Shown here: positions 1-9,900 of the stretch, in pieces | Layout: each line of letters begins with the position of its first letter | Numbering within the stretch: the first letter of the stretch is position 1 | Origin: an uncultured Emergencia sp. | Lineage (GTDB): Bacteria > Bacillota > Clostridia > Peptostreptococcales > Anaerovoracaceae | Direction: 5' to 3' | Length of the DNA: 37,834 nt | Assembly: GCA_904420065.1 (NCBI GenBank) | Contig: CAJFTU010000002.1 | Span: 1 to 37,834, forward strand | Notes under the pieces: model-generated | Databases searched by the model: none | Told to the model about the DNA's origin: nothing | The model's input: the letters and a program-made list of their open reading frames with translations, nothing else | Position numbers and translations under genes: made by a program

Positions 1-1
1 T

Positions 2-76
2 ATGCGACCTTTAGGCTGGAAGTCTCCACAGACGGTTTTGGATGAATTTGTGAAGCACGATGTAACATATGTTTGA
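2..76 (+). CDS. C-terminal fragment of a putative DDE transposase/integrase (5' end outside window)
   Basis: An open frame enters from the left edge and stops with TGA at 74-76, coding for about 24 residues. It contains RPLGWKSPQTVLDEF. An arginine-proline then LG-W-K-(S/T)-P-x-x-V-L/F pattern is typical of the extreme C-terminus of IS30- or IS3-like transposases with an integrase core. Only this tail is visible, so the family, completeness and terminal repeats cannot be judged. It is convergent with the Nudix gene at 131-682. The 54 bases between the two stops hold no gene. It could equally be a chance match; the call rests on one short motif. Confidence 0.4.
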   Translation: MRPLGWKSPQTVLDEFVKHDVTYV

Positions 77-130
77 CAAACCAACACCGCTTTGAAACTT
101 TCTTTGGATTCTTTCGCAAATTCAATAGTT

Positions 131-682
131 TTAAAGTTTCAGCAACTTGGAGTATACCCTCTCCGCCATCCACGGTTCACTTACAAGGCTGAAAATCTGC
201 TTTGACGGAATCCACCGGACGGCGCTGTTCTCATCGGGCTTTTCCCTGAGCGGCAGCTTCTCATCTCCTGCCAGAAGAAACGTCACATTCAAATGAAGAT
301 GTGAGGGTACGTAGTTCCCACCCTTTTCATGTCCGTCTACGGTAAGAATCTCCAGTGATACAGGCTCCTTTTGCAGCGGCTGCAGAGCGGCTATACCGGT
401 TTCCTCAGCGGCTTCCCGCAGAGCCACCTGCAGAAGATCGGCTTCTCCGTCGGCGTGACCTCCTGTCCACGACCAACTTCGATAGATGTTGTGATAAACC
501 ATCAACACCTTGTCTCTGTCTTCATTGACAATCCAGGATGAAGCGGTAAAGTGAGCGATCGAATTTTCTCTGCTCAGACAGTCGGGGTGATCGCGCAGAA
601 ACGCCAGCATAATCTCCCGATCCCGCTCTTCCTGTTCGCAGACCGGCTGATAATCCTGCAGCTGCCGTCTCAGATACTTCAT
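131..682 (-). CDS. Nudix family hydrolase
   Basis: A 183-residue protein with a Nudix box near residues 74-97: GGHADGE, then LREAAEETGI, which carries the REXXEE metal-binding core. The upstream glutamate of the canonical box is shifted by one position (the GHADGE form), a variant I associate with ADP-ribose-pyrophosphatase-like members. The family hydrolyses nucleoside diphosphates linked to another group (X) using Mg2+; the substrate here is not evident. Its ATG overlaps the miaB stop by four bases (ATGA), so it is the translationally coupled last gene of the plsX-to-miaB operon. A cytosolic housecleaning role is inference. No T-tailed hairpin was seen after its stop. Confidence 0.85.
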   Translation of the reverse strand: MKYLRRQLQDYQPVCEQEERDREIMLAFLRDHPDCLSRENSIAHFTASSWIVNEDRDKVLMVYHNIYRSWSWTGGHADGEADLLQVALREAAEETGIAALQPLQKEPVSLEILTVDGHEKGGNYVPSHLHLNVTFLLAGDEKLPLREKPDENSAVRWIPSKQIFSLVSEPWMAERVYSKLLKL

Positions 683-2010
683 CTCTGTTCTGCCTCTCCG
701 ATCACTCTGCCTTCCAGACTGAACGTCTTTCCCTCTGTGATTTCCACTTTGACCAGTTGTCCGACCATATCCTCTGAGCCTTTGAAGTTAACCAGTTTAA
801 AGCCGTCAGTCCTGCCGGCGAATGTGCGGCTTCCGGTCTTACTCGGGCCCTCCACCAACACCTCCTCGACTCTTCCCACGTATTCCGCATTCTTCTCGGC
901 GCTGATCGTATTGATCAGATCCACGAGCCGATTGAATCTCTGGTGTTTTATCTCTTCCGGAATCTGATCGGTAAATTTCTCCGCCGGCGTGCCCTTGCGC
1001 ACCGAATAGAGGAAGGTAAAGGCCGAATCGTATCTCACCTTTCGAACCAGATCCAGAGTCTCCTCAAAGTCCTCTTCCGTCTCCCCGGGAAAGCCCACGA
1101 TGATATCCGTGGAAATCGTCATATCGCCTGCAGCTTTCCGCAGCTTTCCGATCAGCTCCAGATACTGCTCTTTCGTATACTTCCTGTTCATCCGCTTTAA
1201 GATCCGGCTGCTGCCCGACTGAACCGGCAGATGTATGTTCCGGCACAGCTTATCGCATTCCGTATATGCCTTTATCAGCTTGTCAGAAAGATCCTTCGGA
1301 TGAGAGGTCATGAAACGGATTCGCTCAAGTCCGTCGATTTCGTTAAGCATATAGATGAGGTCGGCAAAATCGGTGTCGCCGTCGCCCTTGTAGGAGTTGA
1401 CGTTTTGCCCCAAAAGCATAATCTCTTTTACGCCGTCGCCGACAAGGTTTCTGACTTCTTTTACGATCTCTTCCGGTCTGCGGCTCCGTTCCCTTCCCCG
1501 TGTATAAGGTACGATACAGTAGGTGCAGAAATTGTTGCATCCGAACATGATGTTTACCAGGGCTTTGCAGTCAAAGAGCCTCTTTGAAGGCAGTCCCTCT
1601 ACGATTTCTCCGCCGTCTGGCCATATCTCAATCTGACGTTTCTTTTCCGCAAGAACATTGTCGATCAGCTCCGGAAGCTGATGGATATTATGAGTGCCGA
1701 AGATGACGTCAACCCAGGGATACTTCGCCTTGATCGTATCGATGACGTGCTGCTGCTGCATCATACAGCCGCAGACGCAGACCAGAAATTCGGGATTATC
1801 CTTTTTTCTCCGTTTCAGCTGTCCGAGAGTTCCAAAGAAACGCTTGTCCGCATTCTCCCGGATACTGCAGGTGTTGATGATGGCCACATCGGCTTCACTG
1901 CGCTCTCCTACCTGCCGGAACCCTTTTTCCGTCAGCATGCCGGCCATGATCTCCGAATCGTGTTCGTTCATCTGGCAGCCAAAAGTTGTTATATGAAAAG
2001 TTTTGCTCAT
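679..2010 (-). CDS. miaB: tRNA-2-methylthio-N6-dimethylallyladenosine synthase MiaB
   Basis: A radical-SAM methylthiotransferase that adds the 2-methylthio group to i6A37 of tRNAs reading codons that start with U. It is 443 residues from ATG at 2010. N-terminal MTTase-domain cysteines are C12 (FGCQMNEHDSE), C48 (INTCSIREN) and C82 (VCVCGCM), which hold one [4Fe-4S] cluster. The radical-SAM CxxxCxxC is C158, C162, C165 (GCNNFCTYC), followed by the PYTRGRE motif typical of MiaB. A TRAM-like segment closes the protein. A GTG at 2025 touching the gpsA stop would add five residues; I prefer the ATG because it gives the usual MSKTFHITTFGCQMN start. It lies downstream of gpsA and overlaps the Nudix gene. 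Confidence 0.95.
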   Translation of the reverse strand: MSKTFHITTFGCQMNEHDSEIMAGMLTEKGFRQVGERSEADVAIINTCSIRENADKRFFGTLGQLKRRKKDNPEFLVCVCGCMMQQQHVIDTIKAKYPWVDVIFGTHNIHQLPELIDNVLAEKKRQIEIWPDGGEIVEGLPSKRLFDCKALVNIMFGCNNFCTYCIVPYTRGRERSRRPEEIVKEVRNLVGDGVKEIMLLGQNVNSYKGDGDTDFADLIYMLNEIDGLERIRFMTSHPKDLSDKLIKAYTECDKLCRNIHLPVQSGSSRILKRMNRKYTKEQYLELIGKLRKAAGDMTISTDIIVGFPGETEEDFEETLDLVRKVRYDSAFTFLYSVRKGTPAEKFTDQIPEEIKHQRFNRLVDLINTISAEKNAEYVGRVEEVLVEGPSKTGSRTFAGRTDGFKLVNFKGSEDMVGQLVKVEITEGKTFSLEGRVIGEAEQR

Positions 2011-2024
2011 TGTCTTTCTCGTCA

Positions 2025-3026
2025 CTACTCGATGTGTTTCTCATTTTTCTTGTCTCTGCCCATGAGCAGATCCACGGCTTCTTTCGCCGAAATTTTTTCG
2101 TTGATGCACTGATAGATGCACTCAGTAATCGGCATCTCTACGCCGACCCGCTGAGACAGCTGATAAGCGGCTTCAGCGGTGAACATACCTTCTACCACCA
2201 TACCCACTTTCTCCACTGCGACGCTCGGTTTTTCTCCCTGTCCGATCATGATGCCGCACCGGCGGTTCCGCGAGTGCATGCTGGTGCAGGTAACGATCAG
2301 GTCACCGATTCCCGTAAGACCCGAAAAGGTGGCTACATCCGCACCCAGCTTTACGCCAAGTCTGCACATTTCCGTAATCCCCCTGGTCATCAGAGCCGCT
2401 TTTGCGTTGTCTCCGAAGCCGATTCCATCGGAAATTCCGGCGCCCAGCGCAATGATGTTCTTCAGCGCGCCGCCCAACTCTACACCACAGACATCGTCGT
2501 TAGTATACACTCTGAACCGGTCGGTCATGAATACATCCTGTATATATTCGGCCAAAGCCATGTCTCGGGATGCCACCGCTACCGTAGTCGGCAGCGCCCT
2601 TCCCACCTCTTCCGCATGGGATGGACCTGACAGTACAACGTACTTGACATCCGGCTTCAGCAGATATGCGATTTCCGAAAGCCGCATCAGCGTTCCCTGC
2701 TCTATCCCCTTAGCCACGTTGACGACGACCATATCATCTTCAAGGAAAGGAACGGCGCTCTCAAATGCGCTGCGAAAATGCTGAGCCGGCGCAGAAAACA
2801 ACGCGATATCGGCGCCTGAGAGCGCTTCCTCTGTCGAATCGACGACCTGCAGCCTTTCGCCAAATTTAACTCCCGGCAGATAGCGGACATTTTCACGATT
2901 TTTTCGCATCTCTTCAAGATGCTCACTATTGATGTCGCAGATCCGCACGTAATGTCCTTTGTTGCTCAACGTTACGGCCAAAGCGGTTCCCCAGCTTCCT
3001 GCCCCTATTACTCCAATTGTTTTCAT
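2025..3026 (-). CDS. gpsA: Glycerol-3-phosphate dehydrogenase [NAD(P)+]
   Basis: Reduces dihydroxyacetone phosphate to sn-glycerol-3-phosphate, the acyl acceptor for phospholipid synthesis. It is 333 residues, the family's normal length. The N-terminal Rossmann motif is GAGSWGTALA at about residues 8-17. The catalytic region with LGGALKNIIALGAGISDGIGFGDNAKAA lies near residues 185-212 (given here as a motif description; the lysine of GALKN is the conserved one). The ATG overlaps the plsY stop (ATGA). Directly following plsY, which consumes the product, it supports a phospholipid-precursor block with plsX at the operon head. Confidence 0.96.
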   Translation of the reverse strand: MKTIGVIGAGSWGTALAVTLSNKGHYVRICDINSEHLEEMRKNRENVRYLPGVKFGERLQVVDSTEEALSGADIALFSAPAQHFRSAFESAVPFLEDDMVVVNVAKGIEQGTLMRLSEIAYLLKPDVKYVVLSGPSHAEEVGRALPTTVAVASRDMALAEYIQDVFMTDRFRVYTNDDVCGVELGGALKNIIALGAGISDGIGFGDNAKAALMTRGITEMCRLGVKLGADVATFSGLTGIGDLIVTCTSMHSRNRRCGIMIGQGEKPSVAVEKVGMVVEGMFTAEAAYQLSQRVGVEMPITECIYQCINEKISAKEAVDLLMGRDKKNEKHIE

Positions 3027-3628
3027 TTATCTTCCGCCTTTCTGCTTTTAAAACTCAATTTGTTCTCCTCACCTCTGAAAACTCGCTTTATATTGCTTCT
3101 ATGCGCGTACAGAAGCAATATCGCCATGATCAGACCAAACCAGAAAAAATCCCGCTCCATACCGTAACAGATAAACGGGAAACTGACTCCCGCGACTATA
3201 GATCCCACGGAAACCATCCGCGAAATCAATACGGTCAGGGCCACTATGCCCAGCATGATCAGCGCCATCTGCCAATTAACTCCGAGAATTGCGCCAAAGG
3301 CCACCGCTACGCCTTTTCCGCCTTTGAAACGAAAAAGCACCGGCCAGATGTGTCCAAGAAAAGCCGACAGGGCGCAGCACATTCCCGCTAAAGGCGTCGA
3401 CAGCACAAATCCCAATTCCACAGCGAGAAAGCCTTTTCCGATATCGATTACCAGGGTAATCAGCGCCGCCTTTTTCCCCAGGACGCGCAATGCATTGGTG
3501 GTTCCGGCATTGCCGCTGCCCTCTTTCTTGATGTCCACGCCTCTGGCCCGGCCAAGCAGGGTGGAAGGAGAAATATTTCCCAGAAAATAAGCGATAACGA
3601 TTACCGCAACAAACCAAAATGTATCCAT
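3023..3628 (-). CDS. plsY: Glycerol-3-phosphate acyltransferase PlsY
   Basis: Integral membrane acyl-phosphate:glycerol-3-phosphate acyltransferase, which makes lysophosphatidic acid from the acyl-phosphate produced by PlsX. It is 201 residues with about five hydrophobic segments. PlsY motifs are visible: GNISPSTLLGR near residue 17, then KKEGSGNAGTTNALRVLG at about 35-52, and FRFKGGKGVAVAFG near 99-112. The TAA of der and the ATG share one base (TAATG), so translation is probably coupled. It overlaps gpsA by four bases. PlsX, PlsY and GpsA are thus all in one transcription unit. Confidence 0.96.
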   Translation of the reverse strand: MDTFWFVAVIVIAYFLGNISPSTLLGRARGVDIKKEGSGNAGTTNALRVLGKKAALITLVIDIGKGFLAVELGFVLSTPLAGMCCALSAFLGHIWPVLFRFKGGKGVAVAFGAILGVNWQMALIMLGIVALTVLISRMVSVGSIVAGVSFPFICYGMERDFFWFGLIMAILLLYAHRSNIKRVFRGEENKLSFKSRKAEDK

Positions 3629-4953
3629 TACTGCTCCTTCTCTCCCTTTTCCCGGAAGACGAATTTTATCGAAGTTCCCTCAAATCCAAAACCTTCTCTG
3701 ATCTTGTTCTCCAGATATCTGGCGTAGGAAAAATGCATCAGTTCCCGCTTGTTGATCTGGAAAGAGAAGAGCGGCGGTTTGACGCCAACCTGAGCGGCAT
3801 AGTAGATCTTCAGTCTCCGTCCCTTATCGGAAGGCGGCTGCTTCATCATCGTCGCATCGGTGACCAAGCTGTTCAGCTGACCTGTAGGAACGCGAAGCGC
3901 CCTCTTTTCCGCCACATATTTAGTCATCTGAATTACATCAAACACTCTCTGTTTTTCCTTAACCGAAATGAATACGGAAGGAGCGTAGGACATAAACTGA
4001 AGCTGACTCTCGATCTCTCTTTTGAAATCCCTCATGGTATTGGTCTCTTTTTTTACCAGGTCCCACTTGTTGACGACAACGATGATCCCTTTTCCCGCTT
4101 CGTGAGCCACACCGGCTATCTTTTTGTCCTGTTCGGTTACGCCTTCCTGGGCGTCGATCATCAAAAGGCAGACGTCACACCGTTCGATAGCCGCTACGGC
4201 GCGAATCACGCTGTAGCGCTCAATATCCTCGTTGACCTTGCTTTTTCTCCGTATTCCGGCGGTATCGATCAGCATATACCTGTCTCCGCCCCAGGAAAAA
4301 GGCGTGTCGATAGAATCCCTCGTCGTTCCGGCAACAGGCGATACGATAACTCGCTTTTCGCCCAGCAGTGCATTGATCAGAGACGATTTCCCCACGTTAG
4401 GCTTGCCGATGACCGCGACTTTGATCTCTTCCTCTTCTTCCGTGCCTGCGCCCTCGGGAAAGCTCCCGGTAATCTCGTCGAGGACATCGCCCAGGTTGAG
4501 CATATTGGCTGCAGAGACAGGAACGGGTTCGCCGATGCCCAGTTCGTAAAAATCGTAAAAATCTTCGGGAAGATTGCGGGGATTATCCACCTTGTTCACA
4601 AGCAGAATCACCTTTTTCCCCGTTCGCCGAAGCATGTTTCCGACTTCCCGGTCGGCATGGGTCAGTCCGTCTTTGCCGTCGACCATGAAGAGAATGACAT
4701 CCGCCATATCCATAGCGACCTGAGCCTGCTCACGCATCTGCGAGAGAATCACATCCTCAGAATCCGGCTCAATTCCGCCCGTATCGATCAGCGCGAAGGA
4801 TATGCCGTTCCATTCCGCCTCGGCATAAATGCGGTCTCTCGTAACGCCCGGAGTATCCTCCACAATGGAGACTCTCCTTCCGACGATCTTATTAAAAAAT
4901 GTGGACTTTCCCACATTCGGTCTTCCGACTACAGCAACTATCGGTTTACTCAC
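3628..4953 (-). CDS. der: GTPase Der (EngA), ribosome assembly
   Basis: Tandem-GTPase ribosome assembly factor acting on the 50S subunit. It is 441 residues from a GTG at 4953. The GTG is preceded by AGGAGGAATTTTCA and gives the usual start VSKPIVAVVGRPNVGKS; an upstream in-frame ATG at 4986 would add 11 unconserved residues. Domain 1 has the P-loop GRPNVGKST and NKVD. Domain 2 has GKPNVGKSS, DTAGIRRK and NKWD. A C-terminal KH-like domain follows. It overlaps ftsY by eight bases (GTGAGTAA), so it is probably translated by coupling. Confidence 0.96.
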   Translation of the reverse strand: MSKPIVAVVGRPNVGKSTFFNKIVGRRVSIVEDTPGVTRDRIYAEAEWNGISFALIDTGGIEPDSEDVILSQMREQAQVAMDMADVILFMVDGKDGLTHADREVGNMLRRTGKKVILLVNKVDNPRNLPEDFYDFYELGIGEPVPVSAANMLNLGDVLDEITGSFPEGAGTEEEEEIKVAVIGKPNVGKSSLINALLGEKRVIVSPVAGTTRDSIDTPFSWGGDRYMLIDTAGIRRKSKVNEDIERYSVIRAVAAIERCDVCLLMIDAQEGVTEQDKKIAGVAHEAGKGIIVVVNKWDLVKKETNTMRDFKREIESQLQFMSYAPSVFISVKEKQRVFDVIQMTKYVAEKRALRVPTGQLNSLVTDATMMKQPPSDKGRRLKIYYAAQVGVKPPLFSFQINKRELMHFSYARYLENKIREGFGFEGTSIKFVFREKGEKEQ

Positions 4954-5887
4954 TGAAAATTCCTCCTGCAAATTCCAACGGATCAAACTCTTTGAGATCC
5001 TCCATCTTCTCCCCTACGCCGATAAACTTGATCGGCATATCGAATTCGTCGGAAATCGTAATGGCAATTCCACCTTTGGCCGTACCGTCCAGTTTAGTCA
5101 GCACCACTCCGGTGATTTCCGCCGCTTCATTGAATTCCTTCGCCTGAGATACGGCGTTCTTTCCTGTGGTCGCGTCCAGAACCAGCAGAGTTTCTCTCTC
5201 CGCTTCGGGGAACTCCCTCGATATCACTTTGTTCATCTTTTCCAGCTCGTTCATCAGGTTCTTCTTGGTCTGCAGACGGCCTGCCGTATCGCAGATAAGC
5301 ACATCTATCCCCCTGGCCTTGGCAGACTGTACGGCGTCAAAAATGACCGCTGAAGGATCGGCGCCCTCCTGATGCTTAACCGTATTAACGCCGATTCTCT
5401 GCCCCCATATCTCCAGTTGTTCTCCCGCAGCCGCCCTGAACGTATCGGCGGCAGCAAGGAGGACGGTTTTTCCCTCTTCTCTCAGCTTGTGTCCGATCTT
5501 GGCTATAGAAGTAGTCTTTCCGCCTCCGTTTATGCCGATCATCAGGATCACCAGCGGCGTCCGGCTGCAGAGCCTGTTCCGCTCGCCCTTATCCATCAGG
5601 CCGGCGATGACCTGAGCGAGAGCATCTTTGATCTTTTCCGGTGAAGTGATGTAATTATCCTTTATATACTTTCTCAGGTTCTCCATGATCTTCATCGTCG
5701 TATCCATACCGATATCCGACGTGATCAGAATTTCCTCCAGTTCATCCATCAGGTCTTCATCGATTTCCGGCCGTCCCATGATCGCATCTCCGATCCGCTC
5801 AGACAGCTTCCCGAAAAAACCCTTTTTCTCCTTAAACAGCGCCATAACTGCCCCTTTCTCATCCTGTCCTGTCTCTTCTGTTTCCAT
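4946..5887 (-). CDS. ftsY: Signal recognition particle receptor FtsY
   Basis: SRP receptor GTPase, which docks SRP-ribosome complexes at the membrane. It is 313 residues from ATG 5887, with a nearby GGAG four bases upstream. An alternative ATG at 5845 gives 299 residues beginning MALFKEKKGFFGKL, closer to many FtsY starts, with AAAGGGG ahead of it. The NG domain shows GINGGGKTTSIAKIG (P-loop), DTAGRLQTKKNLM and TKLDGTAKGG. The acidic A domain is nearly absent, as is common in Gram-positives. In many Firmicutes ftsY follows smc directly; here a cysteine-synthase gene separates them. Confidence 0.95.
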   Translation of the reverse strand: METEETGQDEKGAVMALFKEKKGFFGKLSERIGDAIMGRPEIDEDLMDELEEILITSDIGMDTTMKIMENLRKYIKDNYITSPEKIKDALAQVIAGLMDKGERNRLCSRTPLVILMIGINGGGKTTSIAKIGHKLREEGKTVLLAAADTFRAAAGEQLEIWGQRIGVNTVKHQEGADPSAVIFDAVQSAKARGIDVLICDTAGRLQTKKNLMNELEKMNKVISREFPEAERETLLVLDATTGKNAVSQAKEFNEAAEITGVVLTKLDGTAKGGIAITISDEFDMPIKFIGVGEKMEDLKEFDPLEFAGGIFSE

Positions 5888-5968
5888 CCTGCTCCGGCCT
5901 CTCGCCGAAGCTCAAAATCGTTTTATTCAGTATATCACAGCCTCCGGGAAAAACAAAGGAAATCCGCT

Positions 5969-6898
5969 TTATTCCTCAAAGAGGGGTGTGGAAAAATACC
6001 GTTCCGCCGTGTCAGGTAAAACCGTAACCACCGTTTTGCCTCTTCCCAGCTTTTTCGCCAGCTTGAGTGCAGCCGCAACATTGGTTCCGCTGGATATGCC
6101 GCACATCAGTCCTTCTTTTCGGGCCAGCTGCCGCGCCGTATCGATGGCCTCTTCGTCGGATACCACATAGATCTCATCGTAGATTTCCTGATTCAGGTTT
6201 TTCGGTATAAGGCCGTCGCCAATTCCCATCTGCAGGTGGGTTCCGATATTTCCGCCGGCCAGAATCGCCGCATTCTCCGGTTCTACCGCCCAGATTTCAA
6301 TCTGGGGATTCTGTGCTTTCAAAACTTCGCCGATTCCGCTGATGGTGCCGCCTGTACCGATCCCCGAGCAAAAACCGTCGATAGGGCCGGCAACCTGCTC
6401 CATGATCTCCAGCGCCGTATGGTTGCGGTGCGCCATGGGATTTGCCGGGTTCTCGAACTGCTGGGGAATATACACCCGCGGATCCTCCTCGGCCATCTTT
6501 TCTGCAATCTTCTGGCATTCGTCTATGCACTTGCCGATATCGCCCTCATCGTGAACGACGATCACCTCGGCTCCATAGTGTCTGACCAGTTTTCTTCTCT
6601 CGACGCTGACCGAATCGGGCATGATGATTACGGTAGAGTATCCCTTCACCGCACCTACGAGAGCGAGGCCGATTCCCTGATTTCCACTGGTCGGCTCCAC
6701 GATGATCGAATCCTCTTTCAGAAGTCCGTCCTTTTCCGCTTTCTCAATCATGTAAAAAGCCGTCCGCGTCTTGATCGAACCGCCCACGTTGAGTCCCTCA
6801 AATTTGACCAGAACATCGGCTCCATCCGGATCGGTCATTTTGTTCAGTTTTACCATAGGCGTATGTCCTACGGACTCCAATATATTTTGATAAACCAT
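5969..6898 (-). CDS. cysK: PLP-dependent cysteine synthase family protein
   Basis: A fold-type-II PLP enzyme expected to make cysteine from O-acetylserine and sulfide. It is 309 residues from ATG 6898, with GGAGG nine bases upstream; an upstream ATG at 6934 lies inside smc and is unlikely. The Schiff-base lysine is K43 in GGSIKTRTA. The substrate loop is PTSGNQGIG at residues 69-77, and the phosphate-binding loop is GIGTGGTISG. Two positions differ from textbook CysK: SIKTR instead of S(V/I)KDR, and GNQG instead of GNTG. The family is certain but the exact substrate is not. It sits 25 bases after smc and 81 bases before ftsY, an unusual place. Confidence 0.85.
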   Translation of the reverse strand: MVYQNILESVGHTPMVKLNKMTDPDGADVLVKFEGLNVGGSIKTRTAFYMIEKAEKDGLLKEDSIIVEPTSGNQGIGLALVGAVKGYSTVIIMPDSVSVERRKLVRHYGAEVIVVHDEGDIGKCIDECQKIAEKMAEEDPRVYIPQQFENPANPMAHRNHTALEIMEQVAGPIDGFCSGIGTGGTISGIGEVLKAQNPQIEIWAVEPENAAILAGGNIGTHLQMGIGDGLIPKNLNQEIYDEIYVVSDEEAIDTARQLARKEGLMCGISSGTNVAAALKLAKKLGRGKTVVTVLPDTAERYFSTPLFEE

Positions 6899-6923
6899 TT
6901 TTCTATTCCTCCATTCCGCAGTT

Positions 6924-9900
6924 TTACAGCTCAAAATCGTCTCCCAGTCTTAGACTGAGCACTTTCGAAACACCCTGTTCCGGCATGGTCACGCCGTAGA
7001 GAACGTCGGCGTGCTCCATCGTCGCCTTCTGATGGGTAACCAGCGCAAACTGAATCCCGTCAAAATTACGCAGATATTTGGCAAAGCGATCGATGTTGGC
7101 ATCGTCCAGCGCCGCCTCCACTTCGTCCAATATACAGAACGGGGTGGGCTTTGTCTTCAGTACGGCAAACATCAGAGCGATAGCCGTCATCGTCTTTTCT
7201 CCGCCGGACATCAGATTGATATTCTGCAGCTTCTTTCCCGGCGGCTGCGCGATGATATCGATACCCGATTCGAGAGGATTGTTCTCATCCTCCATGCGCA
7301 GTTCCGCATGACCGCCGCCGAACAGTTCCTTAAAGATTACCTCAAAATTCTCCACCACCTGGTCAAAGTTTTCTTTGAACCTGGTCTTGATGGTCGTATC
7401 CATATCGGATATGATAGCCTGCAGCTCTTCCATAGCCGTCACGATATCTTTTCGCTGTTCGGACAGGAATTCGTATCTGCGGCTTACCGACTCGTATTCT
7501 TTAATCGCACCGACGTTGACCTCGCCTAATTCTCTCAGGCGGCCGCGAATCTCTCGACTCTCCTTTACCGAAGGCGCCATGGAAAAGTCTTCCCGCTTAA
7601 AATCCAGAGCCTGCGCATAAGATATCTCAAAGTCCTCCCACAATCTCTCTTTCAGCGTATCAAGCTGGGTGTCGTTTTTCGCTGATTTGATTTCCAGCTG
7701 ATACTTCTGATCCTGCAGTCCATTGAGCCGCTCGGCTTCTTCTCGCTGCTGTCCGGTAACTTTACCGATCTTCTCGCTGAGGGCGGTCCTTTCGTCGGAC
7801 ACCGCTTCGATGTAACTTTCCGTTTCTTCTTTTTCCTTCAACAGTTGGCGGACTTCCTCTTTGCTGTCGTCCCGACCGAACAGAATCTGATTTCTTTCTT
7901 CTTCCAACTCAGCGCGCTGGCGCTGCTTGGTCTCGATCTGAAAAGCGTAGTCCTCCGCCGTTTCTTCTATCCTCTTCAACAGGTTTTCTGCATTGGATTT
8001 TTTGTTTTCCCATTCATTTACGGCAATTCTGGCCTTTGTTATCTCTTCGGCCGCCCGTTCTACCGCAGCATGCTTTTTCTCATAGCTGCCCATGGCAGAT
8101 TCTGCCTGTTGGCTGGTTTCTTCGATCTTTTTCCGGGCGCTGCTTTCCTCTTCCCGCAAAGCATCTATGGTTTTCCGGGCTTCCCGGCTTTCTTTCTCGA
8201 TGGAGGCGATTTCTGCTGAAGCCTTTTCCTGACTTCCGCGAAGTCTGCCTTCGGCTTCTTTCAGCGAAGCGATCTTGCTCTGCAGCGCAACGGACGCTAC
8301 CTGAGCTTCTCTTCGCTTCTCTTCCAACGCTTCCGACTCCCTTTCCAACGTCTCTATCTTCTCTGCCAGCTCTTCAGCTTTCTTGCCGGCATTGAAAACC
8401 TCCTCACGGATAGCGCGAATCTCCTCATCCAGACTGGCGATCTCATTCTTCCTGCCCAGAAGATTAGCTGTCTTATTTTTATATCTTCCGCCGGTGATAG
8501 CGCCCGCCGTATTGATGATTTCTCCTTCCAGCGTTACAAACCGTATTCCCGATCCGGCCAGTTTGGAAAGTCGTACCGCAGCGTCCATGTCATCGACGAC
8601 AGCCACCCTTCCCAAGAGGTAGTCAAAGATGGCCTGATGTCTCCGGTCGCAGGCGATACACTCTGCTGCAAGACCTCTGTAAGCGCCGTCCTCGGCTATT
8701 TGGCGATCCACATCGGCCCGCTTTCCCCGAATTGACGATACCGGTAAAAAGGTAAGTCTGCCGGCTCGATTGTCCTTTAGAAGCCGGACACCCCTTTTGG
8801 CATTTTCATCGGAATCGCAGATGATGTTCTGCATCTGGGCGCCAAGAGCCGTTTCCACGGCAACAGAGAATTCCTCGGGTACAGACATTTTATCCGCCAC
8901 CGTGCCTTCAATCCCGGGCAGGTTGGCTTTCATTATGTATCTGACCGCATAGTTATACCCTTCGTAATTATTTTCCATCTCTTCGATGGTCTTCTTTCGG
9001 GATACTTTTCTGCTGCCCTGCAGCTTCAGTTCTTCCATTCTGACGCTGAGTGTTTTCTTTTCTTCGCTCAGACTTCCTTTCTCCCGGGAAATCCGACTGA
9101 TTTCCGTCTCAGCCCGTTTCAGCTCTTCCTCTACACTATGCGCTTCTTCCTCGGCTGTTTCCATCTGACGGTCGTTATCGTCGGTATTTTCCTTCGCATC
9201 GGCGATTTCGCCAAGAAGCTGCTGTCTCCTTCTCTCCAGCGTGTCGATGATGCTTTCATAGCTCTTCACTTCGCTGTTTTTTGCGGAAACCAGATTGTGA
9301 AGCTGGTAGAGCTGTTCTCGGCCGCTGTCCATACGGGCGGAAAGGTCGGCAGCTTCTTTGGAAAGGCGACTGTGTTCATCGATTCTGGCCTGAAGGTTTT
9401 CCTGCGCCTCGGCATGTCTGCTGCAGACGCCGTCTCTGGTCTTAATCAGCTCAGCTCTGTTTTGCTTCTCCTTTTCCAGCTTCTCGGTCAGCTCTTCAGA
9501 CTCCCTTTTCAGCCTTTCCTCATCCTTTTCCAGGGCGGACAGCCTCTCCTCGTTGATCTGGCTCTCGCTGGTCAGTCGATTAATCTCTTCAATCATCTTT
9601 ACCAGCTTGTCCCGGGCTTCATTTCCCAATTTCTCCAGAGCGTCGCTTCGCTGTCTATCCTCTTCCAGTTCTCTGTCCGTTCGTCCTTTGGAAGCCGTAA
9701 TCTCGCCGATCTTTTTCTCCAGATCCGAAATGTCGTTTCGGTACGTTTCGTTTCTGCTCTGTATGCTTTCGATGTTCTTCAGCGTAATATTGATTTCCAG
9801 ATCCCGATATCGATCTTTCAGTTTGAGATATTCCTGAGCCTTTGCGCTGTCCTCTCGCAGCCCGCCGATTCTCCCCTCGATTTCTCCGATGATATCGTCC

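Noticed and set aside
93-141. Inverted pair TGAAACTTT / AAAGTTTCA near the left edge, possible IS end
   Set aside because: The right arm is inside the Nudix 3' end and the loop is 31 bases. There is no matching partner or target duplication visible, so chance is likely.
3619-4956. 445-codon open frame on the plus strand
   Set aside because: Antisense shadow of der, with no motifs or ribosome site.
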